A stretch of 34,614 nt of DNA from assembly GCA_020721975.1 (NCBI GenBank), contig DYLR01000004.1:1-34614 (forward strand), written 5' to 3'. The notes beneath the pieces were generated by a model. It saw only the letters and a program-made list of their open reading frames with translations. It was not told where the DNA came from and searched no databases. Position numbers and translations under genes: made by a program. Of the stretch, positions 23,250 through 31,217 are shown in pieces (the stretch's first letter is position 1; each line of letters opens with the position of its first letter). Source of the DNA: Blastopirellula marina (lineage in GTDB: Bacteria; Planctomycetota; Phycisphaerae; Sedimentisphaerales; UBA12454).

Positions 23250-24709
23250 TGTGATATCTCCGCGGTATCTTTAATCTGTGAATCATCTGCAATAACAGGA
23301 AGTTCGCTTTCGCCGATGATGCCGGTCGCCGCACTGAGATTGTATTTTGAAAGCATATAGTTGTGTACCGACCTGACATAATCAGCGCGAGCCTGGGCAA
23401 GGTCAAGCTCGGCTGAAATTACGTCCAGTGAGGTATTGGTTCCCTGTCTGAAATTGACCTGGGCCAGCCGCAAAGCCTCGGCAGCGTTATCAACATTGCC
23501 CTGCTGAGAAATTACAAATTCATCGCTGCTTTTAAGATTAAGCAGCGCCTGCGTTATTTCATACTGAACCTGCTCCTCCATTTTTCTGAGGTTAATCTTT
23601 TGTTTGCGAAGATTCGCCCGTGCCTGTGCAACCCGTCCGCTTGTTCTGCCGCCGTCGAATACCGACCACTCAACAACTATGCCGAGACTGGAGGAATAAT
23701 CATTTTGTTTTTGTCCGTTGAAAAAATAATTTGAGCCGGGATAATCCTCCTGATAGGCCGCATCCAAATACGCTTTGGGCCGGCTTTCCGATTTTTTGGA
23801 CAACACATCGGCATTGGCCAGCCGCACATTAGACTCGCCCACAAGCAGTTCCGGCCTGCTGGTCATGGCTAAGGCAAGACACTGCCGGGCATCCACATCT
23901 ATCTTCTGATAAGCCAGAGGATCGCTTAAATTGACATCGCTTAATTGTGAAACGCCCATCGCGTTTAAAAGACCGGCAACGGCGATTCTGTAGTCGTTTT
24001 GCCTTTGAATCAGTTCGGCTTCAATGGCCTGCAGCCTTACCTGCGCACGCAGGACTTCATATTTAAGCGATTCGCCCTGCTCGAATTTTGTACGGAACAA
24101 TCTGAGATTTTCCGTAGCGTCTATTTTTGCCTGTTTGGAAACATTGACAAGCTCACCGGCTAAAACTGCCGAGAGATATTTACCCAGTACATCCAGCCGC
24201 ACTTTTTGTACTGTTTTGCGAAGTTCCTGTCTGACCTGATATTCATAAGTAGCCGCTGCATCCATCGCAGCTTCGGATTCTCCGCCCTGATATAAAGGCT
24301 GACGCAGCTTTGCAGACCATTCATAACTTTGACGGGGATTGGAAGGATTTTCATCTTTATGAGCCTTCGCAAAAGTACCGACCGAAATTTTGGGCATAGC
24401 CGTAGCCGTCGCTTCGACTATCTGACCTCTTGCCTTGTCAAGATTGGTCTGTTGAGCAAGGATTTCCTTGTTGTTCTGCATTGCCACAGCTAAACATTGT
24501 TCAACCGTCATTTCGCCGTTAAGCACCTGCGGCATTCTTGCATCACGCGCAGCGTTCGGCTCGGCAGTTGTCAAAGACTGATAACTGCTGATGCGATTTT
24601 GACGAAACTCTTCGGCAATTTTGGTTTTGTATTTCTCAGAAACGCAGCCCGATACCAAAACAATCGCCGTACAGATTAAAGTCCGAACAGATAATGCGTA
24701 ATGTTTCAT
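23246..24709 (-). CDS. TolC-like outer-membrane efflux lipoprotein
   Basis: This is a 487-residue outer-membrane factor. The signal peptide MKHYALSVRTLICTAIVLVSGC ends in a lipobox (LVSGC, Cys22), so it is lipidated like OprM. The body has the two-fold helical pattern of the family: MTVEQCLAVAMQNNKEILAQ in the first half, and AEALRLAQVNFRQGTNTSLDVISAELDLAQARADYVRSV in the second. It forms the trimeric exit duct of the pump. Its start overlaps the tetR stop codon as ATGA (24706-24709), and its end overlaps the adaptor start. Confidence 0.92.
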   Translation of the reverse strand: MKHYALSVRTLICTAIVLVSGCVSEKYKTKIAEEFRQNRISSYQSLTTAEPNAARDARMPQVLNGEMTVEQCLAVAMQNNKEILAQQTNLDKARGQIVEATATAMPKISVGTFAKAHKDENPSNPRQSYEWSAKLRQPLYQGGESEAAMDAAATYEYQVRQELRKTVQKVRLDVLGKYLSAVLAGELVNVSKQAKIDATENLRLFRTKFEQGESLKYEVLRAQVRLQAIEAELIQRQNDYRIAVAGLLNAMGVSQLSDVNLSDPLAYQKIDVDARQCLALAMTSRPELLVGESNVRLANADVLSKKSESRPKAYLDAAYQEDYPGSNYFFNGQKQNDYSSSLGIVVEWSVFDGGRTSGRVAQARANLRKQKINLRKMEEQVQYEITQALLNLKSSDEFVISQQGNVDNAAEALRLAQVNFRQGTNTSLDVISAELDLAQARADYVRSVHNYMLSKYNLSAATGIIGESELPVIADDSQIKDTAEISQ

Positions 24710-25326
24710 TTCACAACTATCCCGGCAAAAAATAATCTGCTTATAGTATCAGCCCTGGCAGAAAGCTCATAACGCTTGTCTTCTCCGAGCCAGTCATACA
24801 AAAACGCATCGCACAATCCGTCAAGCGCAACAGCCATGTCGTGCGGATATATATCGCTTCTGAACAATCCCTGCTTAATGCCTTTTTGAAATTCATCAAC
24901 CAGCTGCCGCATTACACGGGAATGCTCCGGGCCGACAACTTTACACCACAATTCGCTTTTGATAAATCTGTCATTCATTCGCTGCTGCGTGTACATCCGG
25001 ACAAAATCAGGATATTCCGTGCATATCGCACACCACACCTGAATATAGCGATGAACCGCCTGCTTCGGTCCGCCGGCAGCAGCAATTTCATCGCTTATCC
25101 TTGCACCTAATGTGCTGATACGCCATTGAATTACCGCTTCGTACAGACTTTCCTTGCCCTCAAAAAACTTATAAAGCGACCCGACGGAAAACTCCGAAGC
25201 AGCCGCTACATCTTCCATAGTAGCTTTAAAAAAACCTTTTTCGGCAAAAATTTTTTCTGCCGCCCGGAGTATCTCCTCACGATGAGCCTGCTTTTCACGC
25301 TCTTTTCGCCCTAATTGAATCTGCAA
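24706..25326 (-). CDS. TetR-family transcriptional regulator of the efflux operon
   Basis: The 206-residue protein has the TetR HTH at about 15-60: HREEILRAAEKIFAEKGFFK followed by ATMEDVAAASEFSVGSLYKFFEGKESLY. A ligand-binding helical domain follows. The start codon is probably TTG at 25326, placed 7 nt after AGGAG, with no nearer ATG. It is the first gene of the operon it presumably represses. A consensus promoter and an inverted repeat lie just upstream. ATGA overlap couples it to the OMF gene. Confidence 0.93.
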   Translation of the reverse strand: MQIQLGRKEREKQAHREEILRAAEKIFAEKGFFKATMEDVAAASEFSVGSLYKFFEGKESLYEAVIQWRISTLGARISDEIAAAGGPKQAVHRYIQVWCAICTEYPDFVRMYTQQRMNDRFIKSELWCKVVGPEHSRVMRQLVDEFQKGIKQGLFRSDIYPHDMAVALDGLCDAFLYDWLGEDKRYELSARADTISRLFFAGIVVK

Positions 25327-25381
25327 AACAAAACTCCTAACGTCTTATAATAAAATAAGTTGCGTAAGTATAAATATGCAC

Positions 25382-25396
25382 ATTCATTTTATGAAT
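25382..25396. promoter_or_regulatory. Candidate TetR operator (inverted repeat)
   Basis: ATTCAT-TTT-ATGAAT is a perfect 6-bp inverted repeat with a 3-bp spacer. It lies immediately downstream of the -10 box, covering roughly +2 to +16 of the efflux operon transcript, where a TetR dimer would block initiation. Related ATTCATTATAT words nearby could extend it. Confidence 0.55.
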
Positions 25397-25404
25397 CTAT
25401 ATTC

Positions 25405-25433
25405 ATTATATAAATCAATAATTCAATTGTCAA
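25405..25433 (-). promoter_or_regulatory. Consensus sigma-70 promoter of the tetR-efflux operon
   Basis: On the minus strand TTGACA (25433-25428), a 17-bp spacer and TATAAT (25410-25405) match the consensus perfectly. It reads toward tetR with a leader of about 70 nt. Confidence 0.85.
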
Positions 25434-25571
25434 GTATGGATTATAAAAATTTTAATGCCTAAAAACTCTTGCTTATTTTGACAATGTATTTACAATCGTT
25501 CGGTTATTGCCGCAGGTGTTAGCATTCAGAATTGACAATCATCGAATATCAACACTTTTTCGGAGATATTT

Positions 25572-26156
25572 ATGGCAGCGGGACATAACTTCATTGTCTG
25601 GTTTTATATTATGATATGTCTGAATATGCCTGTATTGTCGGGATGCAAAACCAAATTGGCCAAACAGCCGGCGGCAAACGGAGAAGTAAAAATGAAATTT
25701 CAATTAACAAGTTCCGCATTTGAAAATAATCAGCGAATACCTGTCCAATACACAGGCCAGGGCAAAGACATCAATCCGCCTCTGAAATGGGCAAACGCTC
25801 CTGCTGAAACGAAGAGTTTTGCTGTTATAAGCGATGACCCTGACGCACCCGGCAGAACATGGGTACACTGGGTTTATTTCAATATACCCGCCGATAAAAC
25901 CGAACTGCCGGAGGGTATCAAAAATCTCAAACAACTGCCCGACGGCTCGCGTCAGGGAATTACCGATTTCGGCTCAATCGGTTATGGCGGACCGATGCCT
26001 CCGCCGGGTTCTGTCCACAGATATTTCTTCAAAATATATGCGCTTGATGCTATGCTCGATTTACAGCCGGGAATAAGCAAAGACCGACTGCTCAAAGCGA
26101 TGAACGGCCATATATTGGCAGAAGCACAACTGGTCGGAACTTACAGCAGAAACTAA
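25572..26156 (+). CDS. YbhB/YbcL-type (PEBP-like) lipoprotein
   Basis: The 194-residue protein has a signal sequence ending in LSGC (Cys25), predicting a lipoprotein. It then carries a phosphatidylethanolamine-binding-protein-like domain: FQLTSSAFENNQRIPVQYTG, NPPLKWANAPAETKSFAVISDDPDAP, WVHWVYFNIP, IGYGGPMPPPGSVHRYFFKIYALD. The DPDAP and GxPPxxHRY motifs form the ligand pocket. Cellular roles of bacterial members are poorly defined. GGAG 7-8 nt before ATG 25572 supports the start. It is divergent from the efflux operon. Confidence 0.9.
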   Translation: MAAGHNFIVWFYIMICLNMPVLSGCKTKLAKQPAANGEVKMKFQLTSSAFENNQRIPVQYTGQGKDINPPLKWANAPAETKSFAVISDDPDAPGRTWVHWVYFNIPADKTELPEGIKNLKQLPDGSRQGITDFGSIGYGGPMPPPGSVHRYFFKIYALDAMLDLQPGISKDRLLKAMNGHILAEAQLVGTYSRN

Positions 26157-26384
26157 GGGGAACCGAAATATCCGTCAAAGCCGTTATAATCGTCAAAGTC
26201 GGTTGGTTGTTTAAAACCGCTTAAAGCCGATAATAAACCCCATTTCCTTTAATTTTTGCCATCCTCCAAAACATTTATTTAAATACACAGAAATTCTCTG
26301 CGCATGCCCAGGCAGCCTGCCCATCCGGCCGATTTATTTTATATCCTTTAAGAAAACAGGCTACAGATTTCAAGGAGTATTGAG

Positions 26385-27317
26385 GTGGATACGAAAGCTC
26401 AAACAGGCCGGGATTTTTGCCGCCGGGGATATATAGGCGGGATTCTGCGCTTTGGTTTTCTGTCAATATTTCTATTCAATACATTGCTTTTCGCCTATGT
26501 TGCGCTGCCGGACAATAACATAAAATCTGCCCGTGCGCTGCGGTGGATGGCCAGACTCAAAGCAGCCGGGGGGGATTTTTCCGGCGCTTTGAAACTCGCT
26601 GAAAGCGCCTGCGGGCTTGCGACAATCGACTCCGAGAACAACGAGGAAGCCGGCAGTTGCCATATTGAGCTGGCGTTTCTTTACAAAGAGCTTGGCGATT
26701 ATAACCTGGCGATGAATCACTGCACAAGAGGGCTTGAAATAATGCAGGCATATTACGGCACGATGCATCCTCATACGGCAGGCGCTATGCGTATAATGGC
26801 GTGCATTCAGCTTGCAAATGGCGATTACGAATCCGCCGAAAATCACATAACATCAGCAGTGCAAATTATGGAAAATTTGTTTCCAAACGATCAAATTATG
26901 ACCGCCGGATATATGGTTGATATGGCCGATATACTCACGGTACAGGGAAAATTTGAAAATGCCTGCCGGCTCTATCAGACGGCGCTGGGACTGATTGAAA
27001 AATATTATGGCCGGGAAAATCCTTACACGCTTACGGTCAAATGCCGTTTTGCGGCCTATTATGCAGCAGTAAAACAATATTCAAAAGCCGAAGAGATTCT
27101 TGACGAGGTTTTGCCGATGCAGCAGAAGATTCACGGTCAGGACAGCTATATTCTGCTTACCGGCCTTAAAACGAAACTTATCTGCGATACGGCAATGGGC
27201 AATCAACAGTCCGTTGCGACGGTTTCCGAACAGATAGCAAGAATTACGGCAGCCAGAAATACAAAAACGCTTTACAGTTCCGAGTCGGGCGGACAGACAA
27301 ACAGGTCGGCAGGATAA
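26385..27317 (+). CDS. Membrane-anchored TPR protein
   Basis: The 310-residue protein starts at GTG 26385, with AAGGAG 8 nt upstream. A basic N-terminus is followed by one transmembrane helix (about 20-42). At least four tetratricopeptide-like units follow, for example SCHIELAFLYKELGDYNLAM, AMRIMACIQLANGDYESAEN, YMVDMADILTVQGKFENACR and CRFAAYYAAVKQYSKAEEIL. The regular 42-residue spacing suggests TPR_12-type repeats, as in kinesin-light-chain-like proteins. TPRs mediate protein contacts; the partner is unknown. It converges on the TpsA gene. Confidence 0.85.
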   Translation: MDTKAQTGRDFCRRGYIGGILRFGFLSIFLFNTLLFAYVALPDNNIKSARALRWMARLKAAGGDFSGALKLAESACGLATIDSENNEEAGSCHIELAFLYKELGDYNLAMNHCTRGLEIMQAYYGTMHPHTAGAMRIMACIQLANGDYESAENHITSAVQIMENLFPNDQIMTAGYMVDMADILTVQGKFENACRLYQTALGLIEKYYGRENPYTLTVKCRFAAYYAAVKQYSKAEEILDEVLPMQQKIHGQDSYILLTGLKTKLICDTAMGNQQSVATVSEQIARITAARNTKTLYSSESGGQTNRSAG

Positions 27318-27348
27318 AACAAAACCTGCCGGGCTGTCCCGGCAGGTT
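27314..27348 (-). terminator. Intrinsic terminator of the two-partner secretion operon
   Basis: AACCTGCCGGG (27323-27333) pairs with CCCGGCAGGTT (27338-27348) around a 4-nt loop. On the minus strand it is followed by TTTTGTTTTATC. The T run lies on the minus side, so it terminates tpsA transcripts. It may also weakly stop the convergent TPR gene. Confidence 0.85.
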
Positions 27349-27372
27349 AAAACGAATATTAATCGTCAATTG

Positions 27373-30300
27373 TTATCGTGTTGCCTCGGCCATGCGAGCC
27401 ATTATAAGCATAGCCACTCCTTCATTACCGCTGCTGGCAAGCCTGTCAACATATTTTTCAAAGGCAGCGGCAACGGCTCTGTCGCCGTCCCAGCCGAGTT
27501 CACGATTAAGCACTCTTACATAAGCCTCAACGCCTTTTTCAAGCCAGGCAACCGCATTGGCATGAACTAAATTACCTGCCGCATCGCGTCTTGCAAGCTC
27601 GGCATTAACCGCCACAAGCTGCTCTGCGCTGGGCGGAGCGGTAATATCCATCAGCGGTGAAACGGCTGCAATTAAATCTGCAACCGCAGCATCGGGGCCG
27701 GCCTGAATGATTTCAACCGAATCCCGCAGCCGCTGACACGAATCGCAAAGCTGGTCGCTTTGGTCGGTATCCGTGGCCTGTGCAAATGCATTATTCAGGT
27801 ATATCTGCTCATTTTCCGCGCCAAGCTCCTGCCGCAGCCAGGCAAGCAGTTCCGGGCATCCGACAGGCAGCAGAATTGTTTCCGGCACATATTGCTCAAG
27901 TTCCATAAACGCAGGCGGAATAGGCTCAGGCGTTGGTCCCGGCGCTGGAGCTGGAGCGCCTAATATCGGCTCATCGCCCGGATGAAGCACTCCGCCTCGA
28001 AGAACATAACTGCCGGGATAACCGATTACATCAGCGACCAAATTCGCCTGCGACTGTGCCTGTGAATCGGCGCTTGCATAAGGCAGCTTTCCTGCTGCTG
28101 CACCCGGCAGGTCGGATGTAATACGCGAGCCGACCTGTAATACATTATCGGCGGACAGCAAGGTAAGCGAATTTTTAAAATCACTGCCGAATGTTACGGT
28201 ATCATAAGCGTCGATGGCAATCGTTCCGCCGGGTTGAATTGCCGCTGCACCGGCAACATTTGTATTTCCGGTCAGGCTGGCAACATGAATACCTATATCA
28301 ATGGGGTCGCCGTCGTCGAGGAATCTTACGCCGTCGCGGTCATCGTTGATCGCCGAATTATAAACGCCGCGGGTATCGGTGAGTTTGCCCTGTACGTCAA
28401 GGTCTGCTGAAGCAACTATGACAATGCCTGCCGTGCCTTTTGTGCCTGGGTCTTCATCGGCATCGCCGATAAAAGGCAAATCGACTTCATCATTATTGCC
28501 CTCTTTATGAGCGGTTATATTAACCGTAAGCTGGGTGCCTGTGGTATATACTTTGCCGGTTTCGGAAATAATCGACACGCCGCCTGTATTGCTTGTTACG
28601 TCCTGTTTTAACTGTACATCGCCATTGCCGAGTATTTCAATATTTCCATAGGCATTTACAAACGAGTTTGCTGCAATCTGATTATTATTTGAAGTGATTG
28701 ATAACGAGCCTTTCTTTGAATCAACAGACCCATCAAGCGTAATCAATCCGTCAGCCGTAATATCCAGACTGCCTTCCTTTGTTTTGACGACATCTTTTTT
28801 GGCCCACAGGGCGCTGCCTGCCTCGATTGCCTGGTCAAAGGCCATTCCCGGAATCAGGCCTGCGCCGTCAAAAGTCGCCAAATCTTCAAAGGTTATATTG
28901 CCGCTGGCCTTTATATCTCCGCCGGCCGTGAAATCTTCTTCTATTGTGAGACTGCCGTTTTGCACATCAACGGTTTTGTCGAGGTCAATCTGATTGCCGC
29001 CCGAAATATTCAAATCGCCGGCGGTTGTTTTAGTAATCGTTCCTTTGGCGTGCAGTTTATCGCCTGCGTCAATTTTCTGATTGGCGGCGGCGCCTGCGCC
29101 GTTGAGCGTGCCGTTTTTATCAAATGTAATGTTGTCGCGTGCAAGGATATCGCCGGATGCGGTGAAATTATCCTTTATAACTAAATTAGCCGCAGCCTGC
29201 GGAATATCGCTGCCCTTTACATTAACCGTGCCGTCAATAACAATTCCGTTATTTCCGCCGAGCGTGAGCGTGCCGTCATTGCCGGAAAGCGAAGACGTTG
29301 CGCCTTTTATTACGTCGCTTTGGAATTCAAGTTTGCCGCCGGCGTCAACGAGCTGGTCAAGGGGTGTAATTGTAATTGGATGCAGGAAATACGCGGTATC
29401 CATAAATGTAATATCGCCGCCTGTGGAAATTTCGGTAGCCGCGACATTGATTCCGCCGGAGCCGGAGTCGAAAATGATGCTGCCGGAACCGGAGTTTATC
29501 ATATTTGTAAGAATATTGATTTTGCCTGTTGCCGCGAGAGTCTGAAGTTTGAGAGTGTTATTCCAGGCAGTGAAGCCCGCATCGCCGGTATTTATCCACT
29601 CATTGACGTTTATCGTATCATCTGCAACGAGCAAAACATTTTGCAATAAAAGTTGTGCAAGCACTGCCGCAGGGCTGAGTATGCTCTGGCCGGTATTGTC
29701 ATACCAGAATCCGTCGCCGTGGTCTGCCCAGGCAGGCACGCCGGCCCCGAATGTAGTAATGTTTAAAACGGCAGGGTCTATCAGCAAAGCGCCTGCTTCA
29801 CCAAAATATGCCGAGGTATCGACAAGGCCGCTGAATTCGACAAACTGCTTGCCTGACAATTCCACAAATCCGCCGTTGCCGCTTGTGCTGCCGCCTTTTG
29901 CGCTAATCAATGCGCCGTCTCGCAGCAGAACCGCGCCGGGCGAATAAACGATAACCTCACCGCCTGTCCCGACTATGCCGGCATTTGCGGACGTAAGGCT
30001 GTCAACGCCGAGTGCAATTACCTCGTCGGCATAAAAACTTATATTGCCGGCTGTACCGGCTGAGCCGTTCGCAAGGACCTGTCCGAACTGGCCGAGTCTT
30101 GTGGCGTCAAAATTTATGAACCCGCCTGTTGTGCCGGTTGCATCTATTACGCCGGAGTTGATGAAATCGCCGCCAAGGCCGATTATGCTGCCGCCGCGAC
30201 CGAATCCGCTTGCAGCAGAAATAAAGCCCGTATTGCTTACAATTCCGTCATAGCCGTTAAGTTTGACAAGACCTCCGTCGCCCATTTCCACCGAGGCCGT

Positions 30301-31077
30301 AATCGTGCCTACGTTTTTAATGGCGTGTGAAAATATATCGCCGGCAGCGGCTATTACAATTTCGCCGCCTGCTGCGCTAATAGCTCCATCATTATAAACT
30401 GCCGCATCGGCCTGATAATCTGCATCAGGCGTATCGAGCAGGTCGATTGTGCCGATTTCCACAAGCACATCGCTGTGTTCACTGCCGATATAAACTTTGT
30501 CGCCTGCTGCAATAACAAGTGCGCCGTCCGGACAATTTATAGTGCCGCTGTTTATGACCTGCCTGGCGATGAGCGCAACTTTTTCGGCAAGAATATCGCC
30601 GCGATTCACCACCGAGCCGTTGCCGCCCATAAAGCTCATATTCCCGGCCAAGAAATCGGCGTTGGTGATATTCAGCCCGGATGCAACAAATGCTCCGACG
30701 TGAATTTGTGCGCTTGGTCCGATGAAAACGCCCATCGGACTGACGAACCATACTGCACCAATGGAGTTGACTGCGCCATTAATTGTTATCAGGTTGCCGC
30801 TTCGGTTCAACACCGATGATGCGCTGTCCGGCAAAATATAATTATACGTCTGGCCCTGATTGATATTGAGATTCTGCCAGTTGATAACTGTGCCGTTATC
30901 GGCCGTTATATCCCAGCCGCCGGTGTCGTTGGGGTTGAAAGCAGCCTGACCTGTTTCCACCGTTACGCCATCAGGGTCGGCCATTATGCACGACAGGGGC
31001 AGACTCGTCAATATGCAGAAAGCCATTACGACCGCAAATATTTCATGCAGGTCACGAATTATTGATTGCCAAACCAT
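27373..31077 (-). CDS. Two-partner secretion exoprotein TpsA (filamentous haemagglutinin-like)
   Basis: This 1234-residue secreted protein has an N-terminal hydrophobic signal (IFAVVMAFCILTSLPLSC). The TPS domain recognised by TpsB follows: NLNINQGQTYNYILPD, NLITINGAVNSIGAVWFVSPMGVFIGPSAQIHVGAFVASGL. The usual NPNG/NPxG motif is changed to SPMG. A long Gly/Asn-rich beta-helix follows. At about residues 600-830 near-repeat units recur (KGSLSITSN, NGSLTIEEDFTAGGDIKASGNITF, EGSLDITADGLITLDGSV). A proline-rich linker (PAPAPGPTPEPIPP) leads to a helical C-terminal domain with CDSCQRL. ATG 31077 is preceded by AAAGGAGAT; the upstream ATG at 31113 is less likely. It is transcribed after tpsB. Confidence 0.85.
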   Translation of the reverse strand: MVWQSIIRDLHEIFAVVMAFCILTSLPLSCIMADPDGVTVETGQAAFNPNDTGGWDITADNGTVINWQNLNINQGQTYNYILPDSASSVLNRSGNLITINGAVNSIGAVWFVSPMGVFIGPSAQIHVGAFVASGLNITNADFLAGNMSFMGGNGSVVNRGDILAEKVALIARQVINSGTINCPDGALVIAAGDKVYIGSEHSDVLVEIGTIDLLDTPDADYQADAAVYNDGAISAAGGEIVIAAAGDIFSHAIKNVGTITASVEMGDGGLVKLNGYDGIVSNTGFISAASGFGRGGSIIGLGGDFINSGVIDATGTTGGFINFDATRLGQFGQVLANGSAGTAGNISFYADEVIALGVDSLTSANAGIVGTGGEVIVYSPGAVLLRDGALISAKGGSTSGNGGFVELSGKQFVEFSGLVDTSAYFGEAGALLIDPAVLNITTFGAGVPAWADHGDGFWYDNTGQSILSPAAVLAQLLLQNVLLVADDTINVNEWINTGDAGFTAWNNTLKLQTLAATGKINILTNMINSGSGSIIFDSGSGGINVAATEISTGGDITFMDTAYFLHPITITPLDQLVDAGGKLEFQSDVIKGATSSLSGNDGTLTLGGNNGIVIDGTVNVKGSDIPQAAANLVIKDNFTASGDILARDNITFDKNGTLNGAGAAANQKIDAGDKLHAKGTITKTTAGDLNISGGNQIDLDKTVDVQNGSLTIEEDFTAGGDIKASGNITFEDLATFDGAGLIPGMAFDQAIEAGSALWAKKDVVKTKEGSLDITADGLITLDGSVDSKKGSLSITSNNNQIAANSFVNAYGNIEILGNGDVQLKQDVTSNTGGVSIISETGKVYTTGTQLTVNITAHKEGNNDEVDLPFIGDADEDPGTKGTAGIVIVASADLDVQGKLTDTRGVYNSAINDDRDGVRFLDDGDPIDIGIHVASLTGNTNVAGAAAIQPGGTIAIDAYDTVTFGSDFKNSLTLLSADNVLQVGSRITSDLPGAAAGKLPYASADSQAQSQANLVADVIGYPGSYVLRGGVLHPGDEPILGAPAPAPGPTPEPIPPAFMELEQYVPETILLPVGCPELLAWLRQELGAENEQIYLNNAFAQATDTDQSDQLCDSCQRLRDSVEIIQAGPDAAVADLIAAVSPLMDITAPPSAEQLVAVNAELARRDAAGNLVHANAVAWLEKGVEAYVRVLNRELGWDGDRAVAAAFEKYVDRLASSGNEGVAMLIMARMAEATR

Positions 31078-31083
31078 AAAAAC

Positions 31084-31217
31084 ATCTCCTTTGCATTTTG
31101 CAAAATGCGTCAATAACCGAATCCCTTCGCTTTCGATTACTGCGCACCATCCGTGGAATCGCTTAACAGGTAAAAATTCAAAAAATCCGCGTTAATCCGC
31201 GGTTAAATATTCTTAAT
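31084..31217. repeat. tpsB-tpsA spacer with 'aatccgcg' repeat
   Basis: This is the gap between the two TPS genes. It contains AATCCGCGTTAATCCGCGG (31183-31201), a short tandem/dyad of the word AATCCGCG, similar to the tract at 2110-2185. The tpsA ribosome site borders its left end. No gene is seen. Confidence 0.5.

Noticed and set aside
26157-26384. Riboswitch or structured leader before the TPR gene
   Set aside because: A small GGCAGCCTGCC dyad and two GTCAAAG words are present, but nothing matches a riboswitch core that I recognise.
28694-30253. Several plus-strand open frames opposite TpsA
   Set aside because: Low stop density reflects the Gly/Asn/Ala codon bias of TpsA. The products are Pro/Ser-rich and unlike known proteins.
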